A DNA stretch of 64,000 bases from Streptomyces actuosus (GCF_016921115.1 NZ_JAFFZS010000001.1:558001-622000), one strand, 5' to 3'. Numbered from the stretch's first letter, positions 7,706 through 16,236 are shown. Numbers and translations are program-made. The notes: generated by a model not told the origin, from the sequence alone.

Positions 7706-8509
7706 CTACCCCGCGGTCCGCTCGGCGACGAGCAGCGCGTAGCCGAGCACGCCGTCGGCGACCGCGGCCCGGGCCGCGTCCAGAACCGCCGGTGCCGACG
7801 CCAGGTCCACACCGGCCTCGGCGAGGCGGGCCGGGACAGTGACGCGCAGCAGGTCCAGTCGGGCCTGGATCCGGTCGATCATGCGGAGCATCGCGTCGTC
7901 GTGCCGCTCCGTGACGAGGGTGCGCAGCCCGACCGCGGCCAGGATCTCGGCGTACGCCTCCAGCGGACGGGCATCGGCGACGCAGGCGATGCGGGCGGCC
8001 GGGCCGCGCAGCTCGGGCGGGATGCGGTCGGTCTCGGCGGTGACGTCGCTGATGCCGAGGCGGCCCCCGGGCCGCAGGACGCGTGCGAACTCGGCGGCGG
8101 CTCGGCCCTTGTCGGGGAAGGTGCACAACGCGCACTCGCACACCACGGCGCCGAAGGTGGCGTCCCCGTACGGGAGACGCTCGGCGTCACCGGTGATGAA
8201 CCGGGCGCGGCCGGCCAGCCCGGCGGCCCGGGCCGCGTCCCGCGCGCGGGCGGTGTTCGCCGCCGCGTAGTCCACGCCGTCGGCCTCGACGCCGTAGGCG
8301 TGCGCGAGGAGCAGGGCGGTGGTGCCGCGCCCGGAGGCGACGTCGAGGACCCGGGTGCCCGGGGCGAGGGCGAGGATGTCGGCGAGTCGGCGGGTCAGGG
8401 CGGTACCGCCGGGATGGTACGACTCGCCGAGGAGCAGGGCGACGGCGTCCGAGGAGTACGCGGCACCGCAGCAGGACTTCAGCGGCTCCCCGCTCGGCGG
8501 CCGGTTCAC
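7706..8509 (-). CDS. ArsM-like SAM-dependent methyltransferase
   Basis: A 267-residue class I methyltransferase. The SAM site is VLDVASGRGTTALLLA (about residues 55-70), then GDAERLPYGDATFGAVVCECALCTF and the post-motif VLRPGGRLGISDV. The N-terminus carries a Cys pair (KSCCGAAYSSDAV) followed by LLGESYHPGGTALTRRLA; further cysteines lie at CECALC and in ARIACVADA. Paired and spaced cysteines of this kind are seen in arsenite methyltransferases, so thiol chemistry or metalloid methylation is possible. The GTG start overlaps the stop of the radical SAM gene (GTGA), so translation is coupled and a joint function is likely. The substrate is not known; lipid or metalloid are the two ideas. Confidence 0.85.
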   Translation of the reverse strand: MNRPPSGEPLKSCCGAAYSSDAVALLLGESYHPGGTALTRRLADILALAPGTRVLDVASGRGTTALLLAHAYGVEADGVDYAAANTARARDAARAAGLAGRARFITGDAERLPYGDATFGAVVCECALCTFPDKGRAAAEFARVLRPGGRLGISDVTAETDRIPPELRGPAARIACVADARPLEAYAEILAAVGLRTLVTERHDDAMLRMIDRIQARLDLLRVTVPARLAEAGVDLASAPAVLDAARAAVADGVLGYALLVAERTAG

Positions 8510-10200
8510 GACGGGCCCTCTCCCTGCCCGCTCGTGGCGTCCGGCGTGCGTTCGGCGCCGCCGCCCTGCGCGGCGTTCCCCGCCTCGGGGCCGGCGCTCA
8601 CGGTCTTGGAACCGTACGGGGTCGGTGTCAGGCGGTCGGCGAGCGGCAGGGCGTTGGGCGCGACCGGGGCGACCGGCACGCCGGACATCTCGGCGCGTAC
8701 CTGCTCGCGGTAGCCGACGGAGTTGTACGCGCAGAACGGGATCAGCCGCCCGTCGGGGGTGATCTCCTCGACGCAGCACTTCATCAGCTGCCTGACGTTG
8801 AGGGTGTACGGGTCCTGGAAGTCCTGCACGACGATCATGAACGCCTTCTCGTCGAGGTGCTTCACCGCCTCGGGCAGGTCGATGCCGCACGCTCCCCCGC
8901 TGCCGAGGGCGTCGGAGTTGCCGCCGCAGCCCAGCGCTTCGGCGGTGGCCCGCAGCCGGTCCTCGGTCACGCCCGCGCCCATGACCGCGGAGGCCGACCA
9001 CAGCTTCTCCAGCGCCTCGCGGATCCCGGGGTCGGGCATGACGCGGTTGGTGACGTAGTCGAGGTGCTCCTCCACGTCCAGCAGCCGTGGGAGCGGGACG
9101 ACGACGCGGTCGCCCGGTTCGCCGTCCACGAGCAGGTAGGTGACGGAGCGGCAGGTCGGGAAGCAGCAGGGCACGGGGAAGAAGTCGCCCGGTCGGAACC
9201 AGGCCGGGCGCTGCTCGTTGATCAGCCGGATGACGTCGGGGTTGGTGAGGCGGTCCAGCGGGTCGAAGGCGATGTGGCGGCCGGAGTGGGTGACGGGCTG
9301 GAACACCACGGAGCGCACCGCGGGATGGTCGATGCCGTACTCGATGATCGCCCCGAGTTCGTGCTCGTTGAGTCCGCGCTCGACGGCGGCGACCAGGGTG
9401 ACGGTCAGGCCGGCCGCGGCGCAGTTGTCGAGCGCCTTCTGCTTGACCGCGCGCAGGTCCCGGCCGCGGATCTCCCGGTGGGTGCGCTCGTCGAAGCCGT
9501 CGAACTGGAGGTAGACGTTCACCGACCGGCCCGGCACCCGGTTGCGCCTGCCCAGTTCGGCGGCGAAGTTCCTGTCGCCGGCCAGCCGGATGCCGTTGGT
9601 GTTGAGGGTGACGCTGTTGATCGGGCGGGCCTGGGCGAGGTCGACGAAGTCGAGGATGTGGCGGTGGATGGTGGGCTCGCCGCCGGAGAACATCACCACC
9701 TCCGCCTCGCCCTCGCTCGCCACGAAGGCGTCGAGCATCCGCTCGCACTGCTCGTGGGTGAGCGCGTAGCCTCCCCCGCTCGCGGCGCCGCTCGATCGGG
9801 GCGACCCCCATGGCTGGTGACCGGAGTCGGCGAAGCAGATCGGGCAGTCCAGGTTGCAGCCGGTGTTGACCTCGATGATCCCCAGGCAGGCGTGCTGCTT
9901 GTGCTCCGGGCACAGCCCGCAGTCGCTCGGGCAGCCGTCCCTCACCTCGGTCTGGAAGGTGAGAGGGAGGGTGCCGGGCTTGTTGAAGCGGGCGGAGGAC
10001 ACATACTCCTCGGCATCCCCGTACACCAGTGCCTCGAACTCGCCGTGGTCCACACACCGTTTGCGCAGGTACACCTTGCGGTCGCGGATGTTGACCTGCG
10101 CGTCGACGGTCGTCTTGCACAGTGGGCAGACGGACTTGGTGAACTCCACGAACACCTCGTCCCTGTCGGCCCCGCGCCGCGGCGCCGGTGCCTCGGACAT
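8506..10200 (-). CDS. COG1964/tetraether-synthase-like radical SAM enzyme
   Basis: A 564-residue protein with the MJ0619/Tes layout. An N-terminal zinc-ribbon-like CPLC (Cys25, Cys28) and Cys49 are followed by an extra CxxxCxxC (Cys90, 94, 97), then the radical SAM cluster motif CNLDCPICFA (Cys115, 119, 122) and a GGEPT SAM-contact motif. Late cysteine clusters are FPVPCCFPTC and LMKCCVEEITPDGRLIPFC. Characterised relatives include archaeal tetraether synthase, which makes C-C bonds between lipid tails, and a pterin methylation enzyme. ATG at 10200 has AGAGGAG upstream. It is coupled to the ArsM-like methyltransferase and preceded by an SRPBCC gene on the same strand. The reaction in Streptomyces is unknown; lipid modification is inferred. 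Confidence 0.9.
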   Translation of the reverse strand: MSEAPAPRRGADRDEVFVEFTKSVCPLCKTTVDAQVNIRDRKVYLRKRCVDHGEFEALVYGDAEEYVSSARFNKPGTLPLTFQTEVRDGCPSDCGLCPEHKQHACLGIIEVNTGCNLDCPICFADSGHQPWGSPRSSGAASGGGYALTHEQCERMLDAFVASEGEAEVVMFSGGEPTIHRHILDFVDLAQARPINSVTLNTNGIRLAGDRNFAAELGRRNRVPGRSVNVYLQFDGFDERTHREIRGRDLRAVKQKALDNCAAAGLTVTLVAAVERGLNEHELGAIIEYGIDHPAVRSVVFQPVTHSGRHIAFDPLDRLTNPDVIRLINEQRPAWFRPGDFFPVPCCFPTCRSVTYLLVDGEPGDRVVVPLPRLLDVEEHLDYVTNRVMPDPGIREALEKLWSASAVMGAGVTEDRLRATAEALGCGGNSDALGSGGACGIDLPEAVKHLDEKAFMIVVQDFQDPYTLNVRQLMKCCVEEITPDGRLIPFCAYNSVGYREQVRAEMSGVPVAPVAPNALPLADRLTPTPYGSKTVSAGPEAGNAAQGGGAERTPDATSGQGEGPS

Positions 10201-10288
10201 CACAGAACTCCTCTCGAAGGGGACGGTCGTGCCGGCCACCGGGGCGCCGCCGTCCGGGGCGCGCCCGCTGTCAGCGGTGCCGGTTGCC

Positions 10289-10861
10289 TCACGGCGCCGC
10301 CGCGCGCCGCTCGGCCTCCTGCCGTACGGCGGCCAGGGTCGCAGTGACGGCCGCCTCCCACCGGGGAGCGACCAGGCCTCCCCACCACTGCCCCGCACCC
10401 CACAGATCGGTGGCCAGCTCGCCCGCGTACACCAGCCGTGTCCCGGGGCCGTACTCGGTGAGGGTGAACGTCTCGGTGACTGCGGGCACCGGCCCGCGCA
10501 CGAGCCGGAAGTCGATCCGGTCCGGGCGGGCGAACCGCACCGTCTCCACCGTCGTCGCCGTCAGCCGCCCCCCGGCGACCGGGGTGCGGTGGGCGGCGAG
10601 CACCATGTCGGTGCCCCGCTCCAGCACGGTCACCTTCTCCCGCATCGCCCGCGTGGCCCGGCCCAGGTACGGCTGGGTGACGACGTCGAACACGACCGTG
10701 CGCGGCGCCGCGATGTCCACGGTGCGCGGGCCGAGTGCACGGGTTCTCCGACCGGCCCGCACGTCCAGCGGCAGCGCCCCCGTCACCAGTCCCAGATATC
10801 CGGCCGCGACGGCTCCGCCCGCCATCACCGCCCCCGCCACCAGAGCGCCGATCCGCACCAT
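10289..10861 (-). CDS. membrane-anchored SRPBCC (polyketide cyclase-like) protein
   Basis: A 190-residue protein with one N-terminal hydrophobic segment (residues 3-30) followed by an SRPBCC/START-like fold. Recognisable features are VDIAAPRTVVFDVVTQPY, the strand-rich middle RIDFRLVRGPVPAVTETFTL and a final amphipathic helix (WEAAVTATLAAVRQEAERR). The fold binds hydrophobic ligands such as lipids or polyketides. It is the first gene of a leftward unit with the radical SAM and methyltransferase genes (88-base gap), and it is divergent from a phospholipid-type CDP-alcohol phosphatidyltransferase. A role in presenting a lipid to the radical SAM enzyme is a reasonable guess and nothing more. Confidence 0.85.
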   Translation of the reverse strand: MVRIGALVAGAVMAGGAVAAGYLGLVTGALPLDVRAGRRTRALGPRTVDIAAPRTVVFDVVTQPYLGRATRAMREKVTVLERGTDMVLAAHRTPVAGGRLTATTVETVRFARPDRIDFRLVRGPVPAVTETFTLTEYGPGTRLVYAGELATDLWGAGQWWGGLVAPRWEAAVTATLAAVRQEAERRAAAP

Positions 10862-11007
10862 TGCCCGACCTCCACGCGTGTCCGTCCGTTCCGCACACCG
10901 ACGCTAATGCCGCACGGCCCGGCGACGGGTGAGCGCGTGAAGCTTCGTCACGGCGCGTCGCGCCCTACGGTGGACACCATCACCGCGTGTGTGCGGAGGC
11001 GAAGAAC

Positions 11008-11679
11008 ATGAAGTCGCTGCTCGACCGGGCGGACAGCAGAGCCGCCACGAACGCGTTGCTGGCCGAGGTCCGCGGCGGGACCTTCCGCCCGGCCGCCGTG
11101 GGGAGGTTCCTCGGGCTCGCCGTGCGCCGCTCGCTGCACCAGGCCGTCCGCCGACCGCGTGCCCTGGCCGAACTGACGGTCCTGCACGGCGCCCTGTACA
11201 CGCCGGCGTCCGGCAGACGGCCAGGAAGGCGCTGGGTGGCGGTCAGCTGGGCACTCGCGGTGCTGCACCTGGGGCTGCTGGAGCACCGCACCCGCCTGAC
11301 CCTCCCGGACGCCCTGACGCTGGTCCGCGCCAATCTCCCGGCCCTGCCCGTCGGCGACCACCGCGCCTGCGGGGTGGTGGCGATCGGCTTGGACGTGGCC
11401 GACGGACGACTCGCCCGCCACCAGGGCACCGAAACGCCCTTCGGCGCCTACGCCGACACCTTCGCCGACGCCGCCTTCTGGATGTGGCTCACCCTGCGCC
11501 ACGAGCCCGACCGCGCCGTCCGGGCCGCGGCGGTGGCCGTATGGGCGCTTCCCGTCGTCGCCGTCACCGGTCTCGCGCTGTGCCGCGGTGCCGTGCCCGA
11601 GCGGCCCCGCCCCGTTCTGCTGCGGCCTGCCGCCGCCCTGCAGATCGTCGTCGCGCTGCGGCGTCTCACCCGTCGCTGA
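11008..11679 (+). CDS. CDP-alcohol phosphatidyltransferase family protein
   Basis: A 223-residue membrane enzyme. The complete family signature D-x2-DG-x2-AR-x8-G-x3-D-x3-D is present (LDVADGRLARHQGTETPFG, then AYADTFAD). The family transfers a phosphatidyl or related group from a CDP-linked donor to an alcohol such as glycerol phosphate, inositol phosphate or another lipid. Hydrophobic segments flank the motif. ATG at 11008 follows GGAGG by 8 bases; a GTG 21 bases earlier lacks such a site. The gene faces away from the SRPBCC/radical SAM/methyltransferase unit across a 146-base shared promoter region, which links a phospholipid-synthesis step to that unit. The acceptor alcohol is unknown. 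Confidence 0.88.
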   Translation: MKSLLDRADSRAATNALLAEVRGGTFRPAAVGRFLGLAVRRSLHQAVRRPRALAELTVLHGALYTPASGRRPGRRWVAVSWALAVLHLGLLEHRTRLTLPDALTLVRANLPALPVGDHRACGVVAIGLDVADGRLARHQGTETPFGAYADTFADAAFWMWLTLRHEPDRAVRAAAVAVWALPVVAVTGLALCRGAVPERPRPVLLRPAAALQIVVALRRLTRR

Positions 11680-11932
11680 CGCCCCGCTCGCCCCTGACCG
11701 TCCCGGGAGCCGGTCCGCTTCACGCTCCGCCCGGGCTCACCCGTTCGACGTGCCCCCATCGAGGTTCCGGCGCCCGTCGCGGAACCGGTCCGCACCCGGT
11801 CCGGACGGGCGATCCCCCGGCCTGGTGCGGAGGAATTCCCGCGGTCGGCACGGAGGGATCTCCCGCGGCGCCGCGCGGTGGGCATCCCCGCAGCCCGCGC
11901 CGTGGGCGTCCCGGCTTCGGGGGCGGGAGGCG

Positions 11933-12625
11933 TCACCGGCCGGTCGGGCCGCCGGTCCTCGGCGGGCGCGCCGCCTGCTCCTGCCGGCGCCGGGCCGTCG
12001 GCGCGGGGCCGCCCTGCGCGGGGCGGCGCCCGGGCTCGCTCAGGGTCTGGCGCACCGCCGGGCCGAGGTGGCGGATGATCTCCTCGTGGCTCATCGAGGC
12101 CATCGGCTCCACGCGCAGCAGATAGCGGGTGGTGATGAGCCCGGCGACCTGCGCGCAGAAGGCCATGGCGCGCCGACGGGCGGCGGTGCCGCCGAGCGAG
12201 GCGGCGACGCGGTCCACGATCTCGCGTTCGACGAGCTCCCGGAGGAGCGCCGCGAAGGTGTCGTCCTGAACGGCGTTCCGGACCAGTGCGAGCAGGACGG
12301 GGCCGGACTCCGGGTCGTCCCACGCGGCGAGCACGCGCTGCAGGGCCCGCTGGGGAAGGGTCGCGGGATCTCCCTCCAGCACCTCGGCCACGACGTCCGC
12401 CGGGTTGACGGAAAGCGCCAGCGCGGCACCGAACAGGCCCTTCTTGGAGCCGTAGAAGTAGCTGATGAGGGCCAGGTCCACACCTGCTTCGGTCGCGATG
12501 GAGCGCAGGGTCACGGCGTGGTAGCCGTCCTGGAGGAATCGGCGGCGGGCGACGTCGAGGATCTCGGCCCTGGTGTCCGGGCTGCCGGGACGCCGGCCGC
12601 GGCGCTGGGCTTTATTCATCATCAT
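11933..12625 (-). CDS. TetR/AcrR-family regulator of the adjacent MFS pump
   Basis: A 230-residue repressor-type protein. An N-terminal TetR domain is clear (RAEILDVARRRFLQDGYHAVTLRSIATEAGVDLALISYFYGSKKGLF, about residues 18-65), followed by a TetR_C-like dimerisation domain and a disordered Arg/Pro/Gly tail. The gene starts with three ATG codons in a row. It is divergent from a DHA2-type exporter, the classical arrangement for drug-sensing control. An 11-bp element that overlaps its own start region recurs 166 bases away on the exporter side. Confidence 0.9.
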   Translation of the reverse strand: MMMNKAQRRGRRPGSPDTRAEILDVARRRFLQDGYHAVTLRSIATEAGVDLALISYFYGSKKGLFGAALALSVNPADVVAEVLEGDPATLPQRALQRVLAAWDDPESGPVLLALVRNAVQDDTFAALLRELVEREIVDRVAASLGGTAARRRAMAFCAQVAGLITTRYLLRVEPMASMSHEEIIRHLGPAVRQTLSEPGRRPAQGGPAPTARRRQEQAARPPRTGGPTGR

Positions 12626-12788
12626 TGAAATCCTATCCCGCGGGACCGCTCGTCACCCGGCGGCGGTCACCGCGGTTCCCGGCCGACCGCCGGCCGCCGC
12701 CCCCATGTCATCGGGCGCGGCCCGGCCCCGTGCCGCGGACGTCCGGGGCCGCGCGGGGCCCGGCACCGCCGCCGACCTTATTCATCAT
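12612..12788. promoter_or_regulatory. TetR/MFS divergent promoter region with repeated element
   Basis: TTATTCATCAT occurs at 12612-12622 and again at 12778-12788, in the same orientation, in otherwise GC-rich DNA; GAA follows at nearly the same distance in both. The first copy overlaps the start codons of tetR, and the second lies upstream of the exporter. They may be operator half-sites of the local TetR. Confidence 0.4.
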
Positions 12789-12906
12789 GGTGGAATTCGC
12801 ACCCGCGGCGCCTGCACCGTGGCCCTGCGGACAGCCCGCCGGCTGACCGCGTCCGCAGGCTCCGTGCACCCCGGCACCCCGTCGGGAACTCCAGGAAGAA
12901 CATCAC

Positions 12907-14415
12907 ATGAGCGTCGTGCAGCCTCTCGATACCGCCCGTCCCGCGCCGCCCCCCGTCCGCCAGACCCTCGTCCTCGTCATCACCTGCCTGGCCCTGGGCG
13001 GCGTGGTCGCGGCGATGGCGTCGCTCAACGTGGCGCTGCCCAACATCGCCAGGGAGACCCACGGCAGCCAGACCCAGCTGTCGTGGATCATCGACGCCTA
13101 CAGCCTGGCGTTCGCCTCGTTGCTCCTGCCGGCCGGTGCGCTGGGTGACCGGTTCGGCCGCCGCAGGGCTCTGCTCGCCGGTCTGGCGATCTTCGGGGCG
13201 GGCTCGGGGGCGGCGGCGCTCACCACCGATCCCACGACGCTGATCGCCTTGCGTGCCGTGCTCGGGGCGGGGGCCGCCCTGGTCATGCCGGCCACCCTGT
13301 CCACGATCACCAGCACGTTCTCCGGAGCGCAGCGGGCCCGCGCGGTCAGCGTGTGGGCCGCGGTCGCGGGGGCCAGCGCGGTGGTGGGGATCCTGGCCTC
13401 GGGGCTGCTGCTGGAGCTGTGGTCCTGGCCCTCCGTGTTCGTGCTGAACGTCGTCCTCGCGCTGGTCGCCCTGGTCGGCACCCTGCTGTACGTGCCGGAG
13501 TCGGCCGAGCCGGACGCCTCGCGGATCGACGTGGTCGGCGTGCTGCTGTCGGTGGTGTGCCTGGCGGCGATCGTCTACTCGGTGATCGAGGCCCCGACCC
13601 GGGGCTGGGGCGACGCGGCGACCCTCGGCGGCATCGGCCTGGGGGTGGTGCTGCTGGCGGCCTTCGTCGTCTGGGAACTACGGCAGTCGAACCCCCTGCT
13701 GGACCCTCGCCTGTTCCGCAACCGGCGCTTCACGGCCGGCTCGCTGTCGATGACGCTGGTCTTCTTCGGCTTCTTCGGCTTCATCTTCGTGATCATGCAG
13801 TACCTGCAGATGGTGCGCGGGGACAGCGCCCTGGTCGCCGCGGTGAGCATGCTGCCGCTGTCCGTGGGCATGGTGCCGTCCTCGCGGCTGAGCCCGCGCC
13901 TGACCGCCCGATTCGGAGCGAGGGGCCCGTGGGTCGTCGGGCTGCTGGCCGTCGCCGTCGGCATGGGCGCCCTCGCCCAGATCGACGCCCGGAGCTCCTA
14001 CTGGCTGATCGCCACCGCGCTCTTCTGCAACGGCCTCGGAATGGGGCTGGCGATGACTCCGGCGACCACCGCCATCACCGGCGCCCTGCCGCGGGCACTG
14101 CAGAACGTCGGCTCGGCGATGAACGACCTGACGCGGGAGCTCGGCGGGGCGCTGGGGATCGCGGTTCTCGGCAGCATCCTGAGTGCCACCTACCGCGATG
14201 GGCTGGACCTGACCGGCGCGCCCCCGCAGATCGCCGAGGCGGCCCGGTCCTCCCTGGCCGCCGCGAACGCCGTCGGAGGCCCCGTGGCCGACCAGGCCCG
14301 GACGGCCTTCCTCGACGGCATGCGGTTCGCCCTGCTGGGCAGCAGCACGGTCGCCCTGCTCGCCGTGGTCGCCGTGTCCCTGCTGCTCCGGCGCCCGGAG
14401 CCGGCACCGAAGTAG
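12907..14415 (+). CDS. MFS drug efflux transporter, DHA2 (14-TM) type
   Basis: A 502-residue proton-driven exporter in the inner membrane. The hydrophobic profile fits 14 helices. Conserved MFS motifs are seen: LNVALPNIARE in helix 1, GALGDRFGRRRALLAG between helices 2 and 3 (motif A), RAVLGAGAALVMPATLS (motif B), and the motif-C-like GASAVVGILASGLLLE. AGGAAG lies upstream of the ATG. The divergent TetR gene and the repeated element between them point to substrate-induced expression. The substrate (antibiotic, dye or quaternary amine) cannot be told from sequence. Confidence 0.92.
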   Translation: MSVVQPLDTARPAPPPVRQTLVLVITCLALGGVVAAMASLNVALPNIARETHGSQTQLSWIIDAYSLAFASLLLPAGALGDRFGRRRALLAGLAIFGAGSGAAALTTDPTTLIALRAVLGAGAALVMPATLSTITSTFSGAQRARAVSVWAAVAGASAVVGILASGLLLELWSWPSVFVLNVVLALVALVGTLLYVPESAEPDASRIDVVGVLLSVVCLAAIVYSVIEAPTRGWGDAATLGGIGLGVVLLAAFVVWELRQSNPLLDPRLFRNRRFTAGSLSMTLVFFGFFGFIFVIMQYLQMVRGDSALVAAVSMLPLSVGMVPSSRLSPRLTARFGARGPWVVGLLAVAVGMGALAQIDARSSYWLIATALFCNGLGMGLAMTPATTAITGALPRALQNVGSAMNDLTRELGGALGIAVLGSILSATYRDGLDLTGAPPQIAEAARSSLAAANAVGGPVADQARTAFLDGMRFALLGSSTVALLAVVAVSLLLRRPEPAPK

Positions 14416-14684
14416 CCGACGCGCCGCCCGCTCACCCGGCGCCGGGCCTCCGCGCCCGCCGGGCACCCGGCCCCGGGGAGGCCGTGGCGGGCGGGCGTCC
14501 CGTGGGCCCGGCGGGTGCGGGAGGCCGGTGCGGTCCGGCCGCCGCCCCGCCTCCACCGCGTCGCGGCAGGACACCGGCCGGCCCGGCGCCCTGCCGTGGA
14601 TCCGCCGCCGACCCGCCCGGACCGCACGTGGCCGGGGGCTGCGCGGCACGCGGAGCACGTGTGAGCCGCGGGGGGTGCAACAGG

Positions 14685-14718
14685 GTGCCGCTCCCTCCGT
14701 GCCCGGAGGGAGCGGCAC
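14685..14718. terminator. bidirectional terminator-like hairpin
   Basis: A perfect 14-bp stem (GTGCCGCTCCCTCC and its complement) with a 6-base loop, between the converging exporter and PadR genes. No U-run follows, as is common in Streptomyces. The rest of the 14416-14802 gap holds nothing else that I can support. Confidence 0.7.
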
Positions 14719-14802
14719 GATTCCGTGTGCCGGGCTCGCGCGGGGCCTCGGTCCGGCGAGTGGAGCAGGAGAGCGGGACGGAGAACTCGACGGGTGGGAG
14801 CC

Positions 14803-15396
14803 TCACGCCGGTGATGCGGCGCGCCCCTGCCCACCGGCGGCCGCGGCCCGTCGTCGGAGCCGGCGGAGGGCGGCCTCGCCCCAGCGGATGTTCTCCCGCT
14901 CGAACGCCATGCCGCGCATCAGCGTCAGGTACGGCCCGATCCGCTCGGCCTCCTCGAAGTACTCGTCCTCCGTGCGCCCCTTCAGCAGGCGCTCCCGGAT
15001 GCGTTCGTACCGCGCGAGCTTGGCCGCGGCCCAGTCCGTGCGCTCGCCGATCGCCGCGCATACGGCCTCGATGTCGCCGACGTCCGCGCACTGCACCTTG
15101 ACCAGGAGCTCGTCACGGATCGTCGTCGGCCGGGCGGGCGGTTCGGAGACGTAGGCGCGCACGGCTTCCGTCCCGGCCTCGGTGAGGGAGAACAGCCGCT
15201 TGTTCGGGCGGCGCTCCTGTGCGACGACCCGGGCGGTGACGAGGCCCTCGCCCGACATGCGCTCCAGCTCGCGGTAGAGCTGTTGGGGGGTGGCCATCCA
15301 GAAGTTCGCCACGGAGGCGTCGAACTGCTTGGCCAGGTCGTACCCGGACGCTTCCCCTTCGAGGAGGGCCGCCATCAGCGCGTTCCGCAGGGCCAT
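14803..15396 (-). CDS. PadR-family transcriptional regulator
   Basis: A 197-residue regulator. The N-terminal winged helix is diagnostic (ALMAALLEGEASGYDLAKQFDASVANFW, then QQLYRELERMSGEGLVTARVV), followed by RPNKRLFSLTEAGTEAVRAYV and the C-terminal Vir_act_alpha_C-type helical domain. PadR proteins usually repress nearby genes and respond to phenolics or drugs. It is divergent from a small SnoaL-like gene across 131 bases that hold a TCAA-N4-TTGA dyad. An autorepressing pair is likely. Confidence 0.9.
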   Translation of the reverse strand: MALRNALMAALLEGEASGYDLAKQFDASVANFWMATPQQLYRELERMSGEGLVTARVVAQERRPNKRLFSLTEAGTEAVRAYVSEPPARPTTIRDELLVKVQCADVGDIEAVCAAIGERTDWAAAKLARYERIRERLLKGRTEDEYFEEAERIGPYLTLMRGMAFERENIRWGEAALRRLRRRAAAAGGQGRAASPA

Positions 15397-15498
15397 GCGG
15401 GGACGCTAGCACAGCGTTGATCATTCGCGGATTCGACGGGTGGAGGCCGGCCGGGGGCTGGACAAGGCCCGGAAGGCGTCCATAGCCTCCGCTGCACC

Positions 15499-15517
15499 TA
15501 GTCAACTAATTGAGTAG
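15499..15517. promoter_or_regulatory. candidate PadR operator (TCAACTAATTGA core)
   Basis: TAGTCAACTAATTGAGTAG is an AT-rich dyad (AGTCAA and TTGAGT arms) directly upstream of the SnoaL-like gene's AGAGG and GTG start. It is a plausible operator for the divergent PadR, although it does not match the common ATGT-N8-ACAT form. Confidence 0.4.
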
Positions 15518-15527
15518 AGGTGATCCC

Positions 15528-15920
15528 GTGCACCCCTTCCGCAAGGCCGTCGAGACCCAGGACCACGCGGCCGTCGAGGCGCTGCTCGCCGAGGACGTCG
15601 TCTTCACCAGCCCCGTCGCCTTCAAGCCGTACCCGGGCAAGGCGATCACCGCCGCGATCCTGCGCGGGGTCTCCCGGGTCTTCGAGGACTTCACCTACGT
15701 GCGTGAGATCGCGAATCCGGACGGCCGCGACCACGCGTTCGTCTTCACGGCGACCGTCGGCGGCAAGCAGATCCAGGGCTGCGACTTCCTCCACTTCGAC
15801 GAGGAAGGGAAGATCGACGACTTCCTGGTCATGGTCCGGCCGCTCTCCGCGGCGACGGCGCTGTCCGAGGCCATGGGCGCGCAGTTCGACCGGATCGCCC
15901 GGGAGGCGGCCGCCGGGTGA
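15528..15920 (+). CDS. SnoaL-like / nuclear transport factor 2-fold protein
   Basis: A 130-residue single-domain protein of the SnoaL-like polyketide cyclase/NTF2 superfamily. Features are FRKAVETQDHAAVEALLAEDVVFTSPVAFKPYPGK at the start, the central FVFTATVGGKQIQGCDFLHFDEEGKIDDFLVMVRP and a final amphipathic helix. Members are cone-shaped ligand-binding proteins, some of them enzymes; no specific activity can be assigned. GTG at 15528 is chosen because AGAGG lies 7 bases upstream; a TTG at 15510 has no such site. It is paired with the divergent PadR regulator. Confidence 0.85.
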   Translation: MHPFRKAVETQDHAAVEALLAEDVVFTSPVAFKPYPGKAITAAILRGVSRVFEDFTYVREIANPDGRDHAFVFTATVGGKQIQGCDFLHFDEEGKIDDFLVMVRPLSAATALSEAMGAQFDRIAREAAAG

Positions 15921-16109
15921 CAGGCGTCGAGAGCCCGGGTGGTACCGGACCGGCCGCCACGGCGCTCGGACGCGCCGCCTCCGCGCGCTGAACGGGCGAC
16001 CCGGCGCCGCTCCGCCGCGTCCACCGCCCCGCCCCGGGAGCGGCCCGACGCGGCTCCCCCGGCCGAAAGGCCCCGGACGGCACGGGAGGAGCGGCACCGA
16101 GCATGACCG

Positions 16110-16143
16110 AGAGGCCGTCTCGGATCTCTCCGACACGGCCTCT
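16110..16143 (-). terminator. terminator of tRNA-Pro copy 1
   Basis: AGAGGCCGT and ACGGCCTCT form a 9-bp stem continued by a 5-bp inner stem (TCGGA/TCCGA) and a 4-base loop, 20 bases downstream of the tRNA end in its direction of transcription. Confidence 0.65.
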
Positions 16144-16162
16144 GATCTGCGACTCTCACGAG

Positions 16163-16236
<74 letters not shown>

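Noticed and set aside
8506..10200. Arsenosugar radical SAM enzyme (ArsS) beside an ArsM
   Set aside because: The cysteine pattern and the N-terminal CPLC and C-terminal clusters fit COG1964/MJ0619 and not the ArsS layout, and no other ars gene is present.
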